From contig NZ_JOMJ01000003.1 in the NCBI RefSeq assembly GCF_000711295.1, positions 757,001-821,000 on the forward strand: DNA of 64,000 nt, in the 5' to 3' direction. Of this stretch, positions 17,451 to 26,876 are shown in pieces (within the stretch, counting starts at the first letter, position 1; each line of letters starts with the position of its first letter). A program made the position numbers and the translations under genes. This DNA is from Desulfohalovibrio reitneri. GTDB lineage: Bacteria > Desulfobacterota > Desulfovibrionia > Desulfovibrionales > Desulfovibrionaceae. Under the pieces are notes generated by a model, which was given only the letters and a program-made list of their open reading frames with translations, was not told the origin of the DNA and made no database searches.

Positions 17451-19505
17451 ATGCATAGTGGGATTCCGCGCGTTTGGGTCGTCATCGTCGCCACTTTGGC
17501 CGCGCTCGCGGTGGCGCACTGGCTTCGCCTGGATTGGCTCTGGGTGGTCGGGGCGGCTGCAGGGTTGGCTGGCGTCTGGTGGACCACCAGAGGCTCCGGC
17601 TGCCGGGAGGAACTGCTGGAAGCGGTGAAAAGCGCCGCCAAAGGCGAGGACGTGACGGTTGAGGACGGCTCGTCTCCGGTGGACAGGGCTCTACTGCAGC
17701 TGGCCGCCAAAACACGCGAGTGTGGGTATTACGTCAGCGCAATGCAAAGCGTGGGCAACCCCATGCTCATGTGCGACCGGTCCGGCAAGATTGTTCATGC
17801 AAGCCGATCCCTCCTGGATGTTTTGCGCAAGCCCGGGGATCGCGTTGTGGGCCAAACCGTGAGCCAGGCCTTCTATGGCAAGGATGGAGAATCCATGACC
17901 GAAGGCGTTATGGCCGAGGGCGGTGAACTGGACAAGGAAGTGGAACTCGAACTGTATGACGGCCGCGTCGTGCTGGCGCATCTGTACGTCAACTGCATCA
18001 CAAACGTCCGGGGCGAGGTGAAGGGGGCGGTAGCCTCCTTCGTGGATATTGGCGAGCAGAAGAAGGCCCAGGCCGACCTGCGGGAACAGCAGGAACGGAT
18101 GATGCGTGTGGGCAGCGACATCAGCAACCTGGCCCAGCGTGTCGCTTCCGCCGCTGAGGAGCTTTCCGCCTCGGCCGATGAGCAAGCCAGGGGGGCGCAG
18201 AGCCAAAAGGCCCAGACCGACACGGTGGCAACGTCCATGGAGCAGATGACCGCCACCGTGCTCGAGGTTGCCCAGAACGCCTCCGGCACATCTGACGCGG
18301 CGGATCAGGCCCGGGAGGCCGCCCGCGAGGGTTCCGACCTGGTCAACCAGGCGGTGGACGGAATCGAACAGGTCTCCGACTCCTCCAAGGAGCTTTCCTC
18401 GGTACTTTCCCAGCTTGACGGGCAGGCAGATGAGATCGGCCGCATCATCGGGGTCATCAACGACATCGCCGACCAGACCAATCTGTTGGCGCTCAATGCG
18501 GCCATCGAAGCGGCCCGGGCGGGCGAAGCGGGCAAAGGCTTCGCGGTGGTGGCCGACGAGGTACGCAAGCTGGCTGAAAAAACCATGGACGCCACCAAGG
18601 AAGTGGAGAACGCCATCCGCACCATTCAGGAAAGCTCTCGCACTGCGGTGGATTCCATGGACCGTACCGCGGAGCAGGTGGCGCGAAGCACCGACCTGTC
18701 CCGCAAAGCGGGCGATTCCATCTCCCGCATCCTCGACAGCGTCAACGACATGGTGGAACGCGTTTCCCAGATCGCCACCGCGGCCGAGGAGCAAAGCTCA
18801 GCCGCCGAGGAGATCAACAGCAATATCGAGGAGATCGCGGGCATCGCCCGGGAAGCGGATGACGCCGCCGGGCAGGCCGCCGGAGCCACCCGCGACCTGG
18901 CCCAGCTGTCACAGGAACTGCTGACGCTCTCCCTGGACTTTTCCGGCAAGGACACCGGCTCCAGGCTGCGCTCGTCCGAAGGGCAGATGAAGGGTGTGCT
19001 GCCCAAGCTTATGCAGGAATACGTGCGCAAGGAATACGGCGAGGACGTCTACAAGAAAGTGCAGTCCGAACTCGGCGATCCGGTCTTTCTGGCCACCGGA
19101 AGCTATCCCGACTCGGTTCTACACCAGATGGCCGAGGCGGTGGCTGACAAGGCCGGTGTGAAGAAGCGTGACGTGCTCTTCAACCTGGGCAAGCACACCG
19201 TTCCCCGCTTCCACGATATGTACCGCCGCTACTTCAAGAACCTCGGCGACCTCAAGGAATTCTACCTGTCAATCGACAGCATCCACCGCCAGCTTACCAA
19301 GGACGATCCCAGCCTCAAACCGCCCAAGTTCAGCTACGAGGACAAGGGGAACACCCTGTATATGAATTATTCCTCCTCGCGGGGCCTGTTCGACTACTTC
19401 GAGGGTATTTTGCGCAGTGCGGCGGATTTCTTCGGCCAGAAGCCGGAAATCAAGGTCAAGCCGCTGGACGACACCACGGCCAGGGCGGAGATACGTTTCA
19501 ATTAG
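17451..19505 (+). CDS. Methyl-accepting chemotaxis protein with PAS and C-terminal H-NOX (heme) domain
   Basis: I take ATG 17451 as the start (AGGGAG six bases upstream), giving 684 residues. Two short TM segments lie within residues 5-50 with almost no periplasmic part. A PAS domain follows at about 95-210. The MCP signalling hairpin spans about 210-500, with the tip [20 protein letters not shown]. Residues 513-684 form an H-NOX domain: the start [13 protein letters not shown], proximal heme ligand His612 in [13 protein letters not shown], and the heme-propionate motif YxSxR (Y640, S642, R644). Tyr649 falls where O2-binding H-NOX proteins have a distal-pocket Tyr. It is therefore a cytoplasmic gas-sensing receptor (O2 or NO). 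It leads the chemotaxis cluster. Confidence 0.88.
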   Translation: MHSGIPRVWVVIVATLAALAVAHWLRLDWLWVVGAAAGLAGVWWTTRGSGCREELLEAVKSAAKGEDVTVEDGSSPVDRALLQLAAKTRECGYYVSAMQSVGNPMLMCDRSGKIVHASRSLLDVLRKPGDRVVGQTVSQAFYGKDGESMTEGVMAEGGELDKEVELELYDGRVVLAHLYVNCITNVRGEVKGAVASFVDIGEQKKAQADLREQQERMMRVGSDISNLAQRVASAAEELSASADEQARGAQSQKAQTDTVATSMEQMTATVLEVAQNASGTSDAADQAREAAREGSDLVNQAVDGIEQVSDSSKELSSVLSQLDGQADEIGRIIGVINDIADQTNLLALNAAIEAARAGEAGKGFAVVADEVRKLAEKTMDATKEVENAIRTIQESSRTAVDSMDRTAEQVARSTDLSRKAGDSISRILDSVNDMVERVSQIATAAEEQSSAAEEINSNIEEIAGIAREADDAAGQAAGATRDLAQLSQELLTLSLDFSGKDTGSRLRSSEGQMKGVLPKLMQEYVRKEYGEDVYKKVQSELGDPVFLATGSYPDSVLHQMAEAVADKAGVKKRDVLFNLGKHTVPRFHDMYRRYFKNLGDLKEFYLSIDSIHRQLTKDDPSLKPPKFSYEDKGNTLYMNYSSSRGLFDYFEGILRSAADFFGQKPEIKVKPLDDTTARAEIRFN

Positions 19506-19559
19506 TCCGGCGTGTGATCGCCGGTACGACACGGGGTTAGGGAATCGTTGGGAAAAGAA

Positions 19560-21359
19560 ATGGAGCAGACGGGTTCGCCGCGCGTCCTCATTTCGCTGCA
19601 TGACCTGGGCGGAAGGGCGATTGAACTGGCCCAGCGGGCAGAGGGGCTTCTGGCCCGCAGGGAGGACAACTTCCTGGAGCTGGGTTCCACGTTGCAGGAC
19701 GCCTGGTCCAGGGCATCCGGACTGGCCGAGCGGGCCGGCCGATTGTCCGAGGCGACCAGCGGCGAGGGCATGGCCGGGGCCATCGGCGACCTGGAGGCCA
19801 AACTTGAAGAGTTGACCGGCGTCTGCCGCCTGGACACCAGCGAGGACAGTCTGGAGCAGCTCGGCCGTATTCTGGACATCGTGCAGGGGCTCGACCGGTT
19901 CATCGGCGAGTTCAGGCGTATCGTCCGCAAGCTGCAGATGCTGGGCATCTCCACCCGCATTGAATCGGCCCGCCTGGGCAACCTGGGAAGCGGCTTCTCC
20001 ACCCTGGCCGACGACGTGGAAAAGCTGTCCCACACCATCGAGGAACACTCCGCGAACATTACCGAACAGTCCGGGAAGCTGCGCGACTTGGTTTGGTCGG
20101 CCCGGGAAAAGACCTCCGAGATCATGGCCACCCAACGCGGCTGCTCCGAGGAAATTATCGAACACGTCACCGAGAATCTCGGACACCTGCGCGAAGTGGA
20201 CCGCCGCTCAACGGAGGCGGCCGCAAAGCTGCCCCATCGGTCTCGGGAAATGGCAGACAACGTGGGACACGTGGTGCAGTCCATGCAATTCCACGACATT
20301 GTGCGGCAACAAATCGAGCATGTGCAGCACGCCTTGGATGACATGGGCCGGGAACTGCTCCGACGCGAAAACGAGGTGCGCGAGGTGGACGAGTCCAGCC
20401 GCAACGCCCTGGGCTTCGCCGCGGACGTGGCCCGTTTGCAGATTTCCCAGGTACAGAACGCGCATGAACGGTTCGGAACCGCGGTGGAGACAATTCGCGA
20501 CAACCTGCGCGGTGTGGCCCTGGGGGTTCGCCGCATCGTGGACGAGGCGGCCTCCGTATTGGAGGCTGGAAGTGATGACGGCAAGACCTCGGTGTTGGAG
20601 CGCATCGAAGAAGGCATCTTCGAGGTTATGTCCGGCATCAGGGCCTTCGCCGACCAAGGGAGGGACATGGCCGATTTGATGCGGGACGTGGCCGGCACGG
20701 TGTCCGCCATGTCCGGCTTCGTCACCGACATCGAGGACGTTGGCTCCGAGATCGAACTCATCGCCCTCAACGCCAGCGTCAAGGCGGCACACACGGGCGA
20801 GGAGGGCGCTGCCCTCGGCGTTCTGGCGACCTCCATCCAGACTCTTTCCGTGGAGGCGCGAAGGGAGACGGATTCCGCCAGCACCGTTCTGCGTCAGGTG
20901 TCCGAAGCTTCCCGCACGCTGCAGGAAAACGCGGAAAGCTACATGGATACTTCCGGTGTTGAGGAAATGCTGGAGAAACTCAACAGCCTCATCGACAGGA
21001 TTCGGGGGATGAACTCCGGGGTCAGGGGGGCCTTCGACGATTTGCGGTCCACGGGTGAGCGGCTGGCCGGTGACGTCGAGGAGGTGGCGGAGTCCGTCGA
21101 CTTTCATGAGGATGTCTGCCACGACCTGCGCACTCTGGAAACGGCCCTGCGCGAAATGGAGGATGAGGCCCGGGACCTGGTGCCGGCCAACGACGACGAA
21201 TCCCGGCCCCAGCGACTGCGGGAAATGCTCTCCACCTACACCATGGAGGCGGAGCGGGACATCTACCGCAAGACCTTCGAAATGGAAGACGAACCGGAGA
21301 GCCATCCCGAGGTGTTCGAGGAGGAAGGCGAGTTCGGCGACAACGTGGAGCTGTTCTGA
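19560..21359 (+). CDS. Soluble MCP-like coiled-coil chemotaxis protein with a CheZ-like DxxxQ motif
   Basis: The product is 599 residues from ATG 19560; a TTG at 19548 is an alternative. There is no TM segment or signal peptide. The protein is almost wholly helical with long coiled coils. Two stretches resemble MCP hairpin tips: GISTRIESARLGNLGSGFST and LIALNASVKAAHTGEEGAAL. Between them, MQFHDIVRQQIEHV has the DxxxQ spacing (D246, Q250) of the CheZ phosphatase active site, and a weaker copy (VDFHEDVCHDL) follows the second hairpin. It overlaps the STAS gene by one base. It could be a soluble receptor, a scaffold or a CheY phosphatase; the sequence alone does not decide. Confidence 0.6.
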   Translation: MEQTGSPRVLISLHDLGGRAIELAQRAEGLLARREDNFLELGSTLQDAWSRASGLAERAGRLSEATSGEGMAGAIGDLEAKLEELTGVCRLDTSEDSLEQLGRILDIVQGLDRFIGEFRRIVRKLQMLGISTRIESARLGNLGSGFSTLADDVEKLSHTIEEHSANITEQSGKLRDLVWSAREKTSEIMATQRGCSEEIIEHVTENLGHLREVDRRSTEAAAKLPHRSREMADNVGHVVQSMQFHDIVRQQIEHVQHALDDMGRELLRRENEVREVDESSRNALGFAADVARLQISQVQNAHERFGTAVETIRDNLRGVALGVRRIVDEAASVLEAGSDDGKTSVLERIEEGIFEVMSGIRAFADQGRDMADLMRDVAGTVSAMSGFVTDIEDVGSEIELIALNASVKAAHTGEEGAALGVLATSIQTLSVEARRETDSASTVLRQVSEASRTLQENAESYMDTSGVEEMLEKLNSLIDRIRGMNSGVRGAFDDLRSTGERLAGDVEEVAESVDFHEDVCHDLRTLETALREMEDEARDLVPANDDESRPQRLREMLSTYTMEAERDIYRKTFEMEDEPESHPEVFEEEGEFGDNVELF

Positions 21360-21679
21360 TGGGCGGATACACCCTGGAAAGCGGCGAGGGCGCCACCAGG
21401 CTGCTTCTGGACGGGGATTTCGGCGTGCAGGACTCGGATGAGCTGCGCTCCGTTCTGCATGATGCCCTCGTCGGTGGAGACGGCTTGGCCGTGGATTTGT
21501 CCGGCGTCGGCCGCGTGGATCTGACTTTTTTTCAACTGCTCGAATCGGCCGCCAAGACCGCCGGGAACATGGGCAAGGCCTATTCCCTGGAGAGCCCATC
21601 CGGCGACGTGCTGGACGAGGCCAAGAGGCACGGCATAGCGGGTGGCGGCTGTCAAATAAGCAAGATGCTTGGAGGCTGA
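21359..21679 (+). CDS. STAS-domain protein of the chemotaxis operon
   Basis: The 106-residue single-domain protein has the STAS/anti-sigma-antagonist fold outline: LLLDGDFGVQDSDELR, then LAVDLSGVGRVDLTFFQLLE. The usual phosphoacceptor DSSG is DLTF here, so a Thr rather than a Ser would be the only nearby hydroxyl. Small STAS proteins are common in deltaproteobacterial chemotaxis operons, but their role there is not settled. It overlaps the upstream stop by one base and ends one base before the cheY ATG. Confidence 0.75.
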   Translation: MGGYTLESGEGATRLLLDGDFGVQDSDELRSVLHDALVGGDGLAVDLSGVGRVDLTFFQLLESAAKTAGNMGKAYSLESPSGDVLDEAKRHGIAGGGCQISKMLGG

Positions 21680-21680
21680 C

Positions 21681-22043
21681 ATGGCCAAGACGATCATGAC
21701 CGTGGACGATTCCGCCAGCGTGCGGCAGATGGTTTCCATGACTCTCAAAAACGCCGGGTACGACGTTATTGAAGCGGGTGACGGCAAGCAGGCCCTGGGA
21801 AAACTGGGCGGTCCCGTGGATATGATCGTGACCGACCTAAACATGCCCAACATGGATGGTATCGAGTTGATCCGCCAGGTCCGGGCCAATCCCAAGTACA
21901 AGTTCATCCCCATCGTCATGCTGACCACCGAATCCCAGGCCGGCCGGAAGCAGGAGGGCAAGGCAGCCGGAGCCACTGGCTGGATCGTCAAGCCCTTCAA
22001 GCCCGATCAGCTTCTTGGTGTTGTGCAGAAGGTCCTTCGCTAA
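21681..22043 (+). CDS. cheY: CheY-type single-domain response regulator
   Basis: The 120-residue receiver domain starts at ATG 21681 (GGAGG six bases upstream; a TTG at 21669 is less likely). The acidic pocket is D9-D10, the phosphoacceptor D52 is in VTDLNMPNMDG, the switch Thr is in VMLTTES, and the Lys is in IVKPFKP. Lying directly before cheA, it is the probable motor-binding output or phosphate sink of this pathway. Confidence 0.93.
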   Translation: MAKTIMTVDDSASVRQMVSMTLKNAGYDVIEAGDGKQALGKLGGPVDMIVTDLNMPNMDGIELIRQVRANPKYKFIPIVMLTTESQAGRKQEGKAAGATGWIVKPFKPDQLLGVVQKVLR

Positions 22044-22058
22044 CAAAGAGGCGGTAGC

Positions 22059-24149
22059 GTGTCGCAGGAAGAACTGAACCGCCAAGCGTTCAAGGAGGAG
22101 GCCCAGGATCTGCTGGGCGAATTGGAGAACGCCCTTTTGGAGCTTGAGGAGTCACCTGGAGACGCGGATCTCATCGACCGCGTTTTCCGGGCCATGCACA
22201 CCATCAAGGGCTCCGGTGCGATGTTTGGTTTCGACGACATCGCCTCCTTCACCCACGACGTGGAAACCGTTTTCGACCGCGTCCGCAATGGCGAAGTGGC
22301 CGTGGGGCGCGAACTGCTCGACCTGACCTTGGCCGCGCGCGACCGCATCCAGGATATGCTGTTCGAGACTGAGGGCGAGGACAGGGACCCGGAGCGGTCC
22401 AAGGCGATTCTCGATGGGCTGCGCCGCTACCTCGGTGAAGCGGAGGCCGCTCCCACGCCGGAGGCCGAATCCCCGGCGGAGTCCGGGGACGAGGAATCCC
22501 GCTTCTACCGTATCCGCTTCAAGCCGCCCGAGGATATGTTCCACACTGGCGGCAATCCGGTCCACCTTCTGGACGACCTGGGCGAACTGGGCCCTTGCCG
22601 CATCCTGGCCAACCTCGAGGAAGTCCCTTGGCTCGGAGAGTGCCGGGCCGAAACGTGCTATGCTTGGTGGGACGTCATCCTCTGCACCACCGCCCCGGAG
22701 CGGGAAATCCACGACGTGTTCATGTTCGTGGAGGACGAGAGCGAGCTCGCCGTCAGCCCCATCGCCGAGCCGGAGGAACTGGAGGGGGACCAGTACAAAA
22801 AACTCGGCGAGATATTGGTCGAACGCGGCGACATAAGCGCCGATGGCCTCAAGCGGGCGCTCTCCGAGCAGAAGCGGCTTGGGGAGGTGCTCCAGGAGAG
22901 CGGACTGGCTTCGGCTGAAAGGGTTCGGTCCGCTCTGGCTGAGCAGGAGGCGGTGCAGGAGATTCGGGGGCGGCGCAAGGAATCCGAGGCCGCTTCGTCC
23001 ATCCGGGTTGCCGCCAACAAGCTTGACGATCTGGTCAATTTGGTGGGTGAACTGGTCACTGTCCAGGCGCAGATAAGCCAGAAGGTGGCCGCCAAAAAAG
23101 ATCCCGCTCTGACAGCCCTAGCCGAGGAACTGGAACGGCTGTCAGACGAACTGCGCGATTCCACCCTCGGCATCCGCATGCTCCCCATAGGCACCACCTT
23201 CAGTCGGTTCCGCCGCCTGGTGCGCGACCTGTCCGTGGAGCTCGGCAAGGAGATCGAGCTGGAGACCTCCGGGGCAGAGACGGAACTGGACAAGACGGTC
23301 CTCGAACGAATGGGCGACCCGCTCGTACACCTCATTCGCAATTCCATCGACCACGGCATCGAGCCGCCGGAGGCGCGCCGGGAAAAAGGCAAGCCGGAAA
23401 CGGGAACCATCAACCTCAGCGCGGCCCATTCAGGCGGTGAGGTGGTTGTCACCATCGAGGACGACGGCAAGGGCATGGACCCCAAGGCGCTCAAAGCCAA
23501 GGCGGTTAACCGGGGGGTGTTGTCTCCCGAGGCTGATTTGACGGACAAGGAGTGCTTCAACCTCATCTTCGAGCCCGGCTTTTCCACCGCCGAGAGCGTG
23601 ACCAGCGTTTCCGGGCGCGGCGTGGGCATGGACGTGGTCAAGCGTGCCATGGACGAACTGCGGGCAGTGGTGGAAGTGGACAGCGTCCCGGGGCGTGGAA
23701 CCGCCATATCCATCCGACTGCCCCTCACTCTGGCCATCATCGACGGGTTGCAGGTCCGTGTGGGTGGCGAGCATTACGTCATCCCCCTGGCCCTGGTTGA
23801 GGAATGCGTGGAGTTGCAAGCCCAACAGGTGTCCGGGGGGGCGAACAAGCGCATCATCGACCTGCGCGGGGAAATCGTACCCTACGTCATGGTACGTGAG
23901 TGGTTCGAGGTGCCTGGAAATCCACCGCCCATCGAGCAGGTCGTGGTTACATCCACGGAGTGGGGAAGAGTCGGGTTGGTGGTGGATTCGGTCATCGGAG
24001 AGCACCAGACCGTCATCAAGTCGTTGGGCCGTGTCTACCGTGATGTGGAGGGCCTTTCCGGGGCGACCATCCGGGGCGACGGGAGTTTGGCCCTCATTCT
24101 GGACGTGCCCCGGTTGGTGCGGTCGGCGGCCCAGGAGGCCCAGCGGTGA
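22059..24149 (+). CDS. cheA: Chemotaxis histidine kinase CheA with tandem MshEN-like repeats
   Basis: The 696-residue kinase uses a GTG start. The Hpt domain carries phosphoacceptor H47 (MHTIKGSG). A P2-like or unassigned domain lies at about 145-240. Two adjacent 24-residue repeats follow at 248-271 and 273-296, of the form [KR]LGExL..xG...... ending in ALxEQ. Then come the P3 dimerisation helices (about 310-370), the HATPase core (N-box HLIRNSIDHGIEPPE, G1 DDGKGMD, G2 GRGVGMDVV) and a P5/CheW-like domain (about 545-690). No separate cheW is in the window. The stop overlaps the cheR start by 4 bases. The repeats resemble the c-di-GMP-binding MshEN (type II secretion ATPase N-terminal) motif, which would be an unusual input for a CheA. 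Confidence 0.93.
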   Translation: MSQEELNRQAFKEEAQDLLGELENALLELEESPGDADLIDRVFRAMHTIKGSGAMFGFDDIASFTHDVETVFDRVRNGEVAVGRELLDLTLAARDRIQDMLFETEGEDRDPERSKAILDGLRRYLGEAEAAPTPEAESPAESGDEESRFYRIRFKPPEDMFHTGGNPVHLLDDLGELGPCRILANLEEVPWLGECRAETCYAWWDVILCTTAPEREIHDVFMFVEDESELAVSPIAEPEELEGDQYKKLGEILVERGDISADGLKRALSEQKRLGEVLQESGLASAERVRSALAEQEAVQEIRGRRKESEAASSIRVAANKLDDLVNLVGELVTVQAQISQKVAAKKDPALTALAEELERLSDELRDSTLGIRMLPIGTTFSRFRRLVRDLSVELGKEIELETSGAETELDKTVLERMGDPLVHLIRNSIDHGIEPPEARREKGKPETGTINLSAAHSGGEVVVTIEDDGKGMDPKALKAKAVNRGVLSPEADLTDKECFNLIFEPGFSTAESVTSVSGRGVGMDVVKRAMDELRAVVEVDSVPGRGTAISIRLPLTLAIIDGLQVRVGGEHYVIPLALVEECVELQAQQVSGGANKRIIDLRGEIVPYVMVREWFEVPGNPPPIEQVVVTSTEWGRVGLVVDSVIGEHQTVIKSLGRVYRDVEGLSGATIRGDGSLALILDVPRLVRSAAQEAQR

Positions 24150-25021
24150 ACGAGGCGTCCAAGGGACGGGACGTGGAACGGCGTGGCGGTAGCTGCCGCC
24201 TCGGTCTGCGCGAGAAGGACTTCAAGCGATTCGCGGCCTTCATTCACGACGAGTGCGGCATCAAAATGCCGCCCACCAAGCGGACCATGCTCGAGGCGCG
24301 GCTGCAGAAACGTCTGCGTGTTCTGGGCCTGGCGGATTACGCAGAGTACTGCGAGTTCGTTTTCAGTCCGGAAGGAATGGAGACGGAGCTGCACCACCTG
24401 CTCGACGTCGTGACCACCAACACCACGGACTTTTTCCGGGAGCCCAAGCACTTCGAAACGCTGGCAAACGTCCTGCTGCCCCAGTGGTCGGCCGCCACTG
24501 GCAACCGGCGCGAATACCGGGTCTGGAGCGCGGGCTGCTCCACCGGTGAAGAGCCCTACACCCTGGCCATGGTGCTCAGCGACTACGCCGAGTCGTCAGA
24601 GGGATTCGACTTCAAGGTTTTGGCCACGGATATTTCCACCCGGGTGCTGCAACACGCGGCCAAGGCCGTCTACACCGTGGACAAGGTGTCCAAGGTGCCG
24701 CAACGCCTCAAGTCCCGCTACCTGCTGCGCTCCAAGGACCGGACGAAGCAGCTGGTTCGAATGGTCCCGGAGGTGCGGCGGCGCGTCATCTTCCGCCGTC
24801 TCAACTTCATGGGCGATTTTAAGCTCAAGAAGCCGCGTGACGCCATTTTCTGCCGCAACGTCATGATTTATTTCGAACGCCCCACCCAGGAAAAGCTGCT
24901 GGGCAAACTCTGCGACAACCTCATCCAGGGCGGCCACCTGTTCATCGGCCACTCCGAGAGCCTGACCGGCCTCGATCTTCCCCTGGAGCAGGTTGCGCCG
25001 ACCGTCTATCGCCGGGTGTAA
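24146..25021 (+). CDS. cheR: Chemotaxis receptor methyltransferase CheR
   Basis: The 291-residue enzyme methylates receptor glutamates using SAM. It has an N-terminal helical domain and then [17 protein letters not shown] as the SAM-binding motif. [13 protein letters not shown] follows, then [20 protein letters not shown] and the C-terminal LFIGHSESL. All are canonical CheR signatures. The GTG start lies in the overlap with the cheA stop. With CheB downstream it forms the adaptation module for the MCPs here. Confidence 0.93.
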   Translation: MNEASKGRDVERRGGSCRLGLREKDFKRFAAFIHDECGIKMPPTKRTMLEARLQKRLRVLGLADYAEYCEFVFSPEGMETELHHLLDVVTTNTTDFFREPKHFETLANVLLPQWSAATGNRREYRVWSAGCSTGEEPYTLAMVLSDYAESSEGFDFKVLATDISTRVLQHAAKAVYTVDKVSKVPQRLKSRYLLRSKDRTKQLVRMVPEVRRRVIFRRLNFMGDFKLKKPRDAIFCRNVMIYFERPTQEKLLGKLCDNLIQGGHLFIGHSESLTGLDLPLEQVAPTVYRRV

Positions 25022-25031
25022 GGTCCGCCTC

Positions 25032-26099
25032 ATGTCCAAGCCCATTCGCGTCATGGTGGTGGATGACTCGGCCCTGGTCCGCCAGACCCTCTCCGATATT
25101 TTCTCCAGCGACCCGGACATCGAGGTCATGGCCGCGGCCTCAGATCCGTACGCCGCGGTCAAGAAGATGGAGAGTGCGCTGCCCGATGTCTTGACCCTGG
25201 ACATCGAAATGCCCCGCATGGACGGCCTGACCTTCCTGCGCAAGATCATGAGCCAGAACCCCATTCCGGTAATCATCTGTTCCACTCTGGCGGGCGAGGG
25301 TAGCGAAGGGTGGGTCAAGGCCATGGAATACGGAGCGGTGGACGTCATCACCAAGCCAAAGGTCGGCACGCGCAAGTTCTTCGAGGAGTCGCGCATCCGC
25401 ATCTGCGATGCGGTCAAGGCGGCGGCCAGCGCCAAGCTGAACAGGCTCAAGCCGCGCAAGGCGGTTGCGGTGGAGCCGAACCTTTCCGCCGACGCCGTGC
25501 TTCCCAAGGGGCGGCTGCGCGAGATCAAGACCACCGAGACCGTGGTCGCTGTGGGGGCGTCCACTGGCGGCACCGAGGCCTTGCGTGTTTTCCTGGAGGC
25601 CATGCCTGAAAACGCTCCGGGCATCGTCATCGTGCAGCACATGCCGGAAATGTTCACCGCCGCCTTTTCCCAGCGTCTGAACACCATCTGCCGCATCACC
25701 GTCCGGGAGGCGGTGAACAACGACACCATTCTCCGTGGGCAGGCGCTCATCGCTCCGGGCAACAAGCACATGCTGGTCAAACGCTCCGGCGCACGGTCCT
25801 ACGTGGAAGTTAAGGAAGGTCCGCTGGTTCGCAGGCACCGCCCGTCGGTGGACGTTCTGTTCCGCTCCGCCGCGCGCTACCTGGGCAAGAACGCCGTGGG
25901 CGTCATCATGACCGGAATGGGCGACGACGGGGCCCAGGGAATGCTGGAGATGCGACAGGCCGGGGCATTCACCATCGCCCAGGACGAAGCCACTTGCGTG
26001 GTTTACGGCATGCCCGGGGAGGCGGTGAAACTTGGCGGAGTGGAAAAGATTCTGCCTTTGGAGCGAATTCCCCTGGAGGTGGTGCGTGCCGCCCGTTGA
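25032..26099 (+). CDS. cheB: Chemotaxis protein-glutamate methylesterase CheB
   Basis: The product is 355 residues from ATG 25032 (AAGGT eight bases upstream); an upstream in-frame extension would run into cheR. The receiver domain has D11-D12 and phosphoacceptor D57 ([11 protein letters not shown]). The C-terminal methylesterase domain has the catalytic Ser in [10 protein letters not shown], the His in VQHMPEMF and the Asp in GMGDDGAQG. It removes methyl groups from, or deamidates, MCP glutamates and glutamines. It is the last gene of the chemotaxis run. Confidence 0.93.
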   Translation: MSKPIRVMVVDDSALVRQTLSDIFSSDPDIEVMAAASDPYAAVKKMESALPDVLTLDIEMPRMDGLTFLRKIMSQNPIPVIICSTLAGEGSEGWVKAMEYGAVDVITKPKVGTRKFFEESRIRICDAVKAAASAKLNRLKPRKAVAVEPNLSADAVLPKGRLREIKTTETVVAVGASTGGTEALRVFLEAMPENAPGIVIVQHMPEMFTAAFSQRLNTICRITVREAVNNDTILRGQALIAPGNKHMLVKRSGARSYVEVKEGPLVRRHRPSVDVLFRSAARYLGKNAVGVIMTGMGDDGAQGMLEMRQAGAFTIAQDEATCVVYGMPGEAVKLGGVEKILPLERIPLEVVRAAR

Positions 26100-26138
26100 G
26101 CCGGCGGCGCTGTCTGCGCGCCACCCGGCGGGCGTCCG

Positions 26139-26486
26139 CTAGGCCTTCTCCCCCAGTTTGTGGCGGTAAAAGCCCACATCCACGTCCTCCACGGTGACGA
26201 GCCCTTCCTGAACCACGCCATCCAGCCAGGTGAGGAACTGGTTGATTTTTTCCCCGGCGTCCACGATCTCCACGATGAGGGGGAGGTCCTGGGAGAGGAC
26301 GAGAATCTTCGATGTCCTGACGCGGGAATTGGCCCCGAAGCCGGAGACCCCGCGCAGGACGGTGGCCCCGGCCAGACCTCGCCTGGCCGCTTCCTCGACG
26401 ATGGCCTCGTGAAGGGGCTGAGAGCCTATTTTGTCCCATTCCCCGGTGTAGACGCGCAGCCGCTTGGCTTTGCTGGGAAGATGCAT
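26139..26486 (-). CDS. DUF190 domain-containing protein
   Basis: The 115-residue protein shows the DUF190 pattern: RLRVYTGEWDKI, ATVLRGVSGFG, ILVLSQDLPLIVEIVD and a C-terminal VTVEDVDVGFYRH. The family has a PII-like ferredoxin fold and is very often found next to crcB, as here (15 bases downstream of it), so a role with fluoride export or its regulation is likely but unproved. It converges on cheB. Confidence 0.85.
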   Translation of the reverse strand: MHLPSKAKRLRVYTGEWDKIGSQPLHEAIVEEAARRGLAGATVLRGVSGFGANSRVRTSKILVLSQDLPLIVEIVDAGEKINQFLTWLDGVVQEGLVTVEDVDVGFYRHKLGEKA

Positions 26487-26501
26487 GGTCGCTCCTTGGG
26501 C

Positions 26502-26876
26502 TTACAAGAGCCTGGCCAGCCGCAGCCCCGCCAGGACCGCGGCCAGGCCGAGGACGGTCTGTCCGCCGATATTCATCCCCGCCAGCCACCACTGGCCGTT
26601 CCGCAGCAGGGCGAGGCTTTCGAACATGTAGGTGGAAAAGGTGGTGAAGGCCCCGAAGAAGCCGGTCAGGACCACCAGCTTGGTCTGAGCGGGCAACCCC
26701 AGCCGCTCTTCGGTCAATCCGAAGACGAGGCCGAAGGCCAGGGCGCCGAAGAGGTTGACCACCATTGTGCCCAGGGGAAAGTTGGGGCCGGCCAGCCGTT
26801 GCGCGGCCATGGAGACCCCGTAGCGGCTTGCTGTGCCGAGAGCGCCCGCCAGAGCGATGAGGGCCAAGTTTTGCAA
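26502..26876 (-). CDS. crcB: Fluoride channel CrcB/Fluc
   Basis: The product is 124 residues if translation begins at the TTG at 26876-26874, which has GAGGAG six bases upstream; no ATG fits. Four TM segments, GALGTASRYG at the start, GTMVVNLFGALAFGL (the conserved Asn of the fluoride path) and GFFGAFTTFSTYMFE (the Phe-box and central Na+ site region) identify it. Fluc channels work as dual-topology dimers that let fluoride leave the cell. No fluoride riboswitch consensus is visible upstream, where the opposite-strand CYTH gene begins. Confidence 0.88.
   Translation of the reverse strand: MQNLALIALAGALGTASRYGVSMAAQRLAGPNFPLGTMVVNLFGALAFGLVFGLTEERLGLPAQTKLVVLTGFFGAFTTFSTYMFESLALLRNGQWWLAGMNIGGQTVLGLAAVLAGLRLARLL

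Noticed and set aside
24993-25031. Upstream start for cheB overlapping cheR by 29 bases
   Set aside because: The extra 13 residues are not CheB-like and ATG 25032 has a suitable ribosome site.
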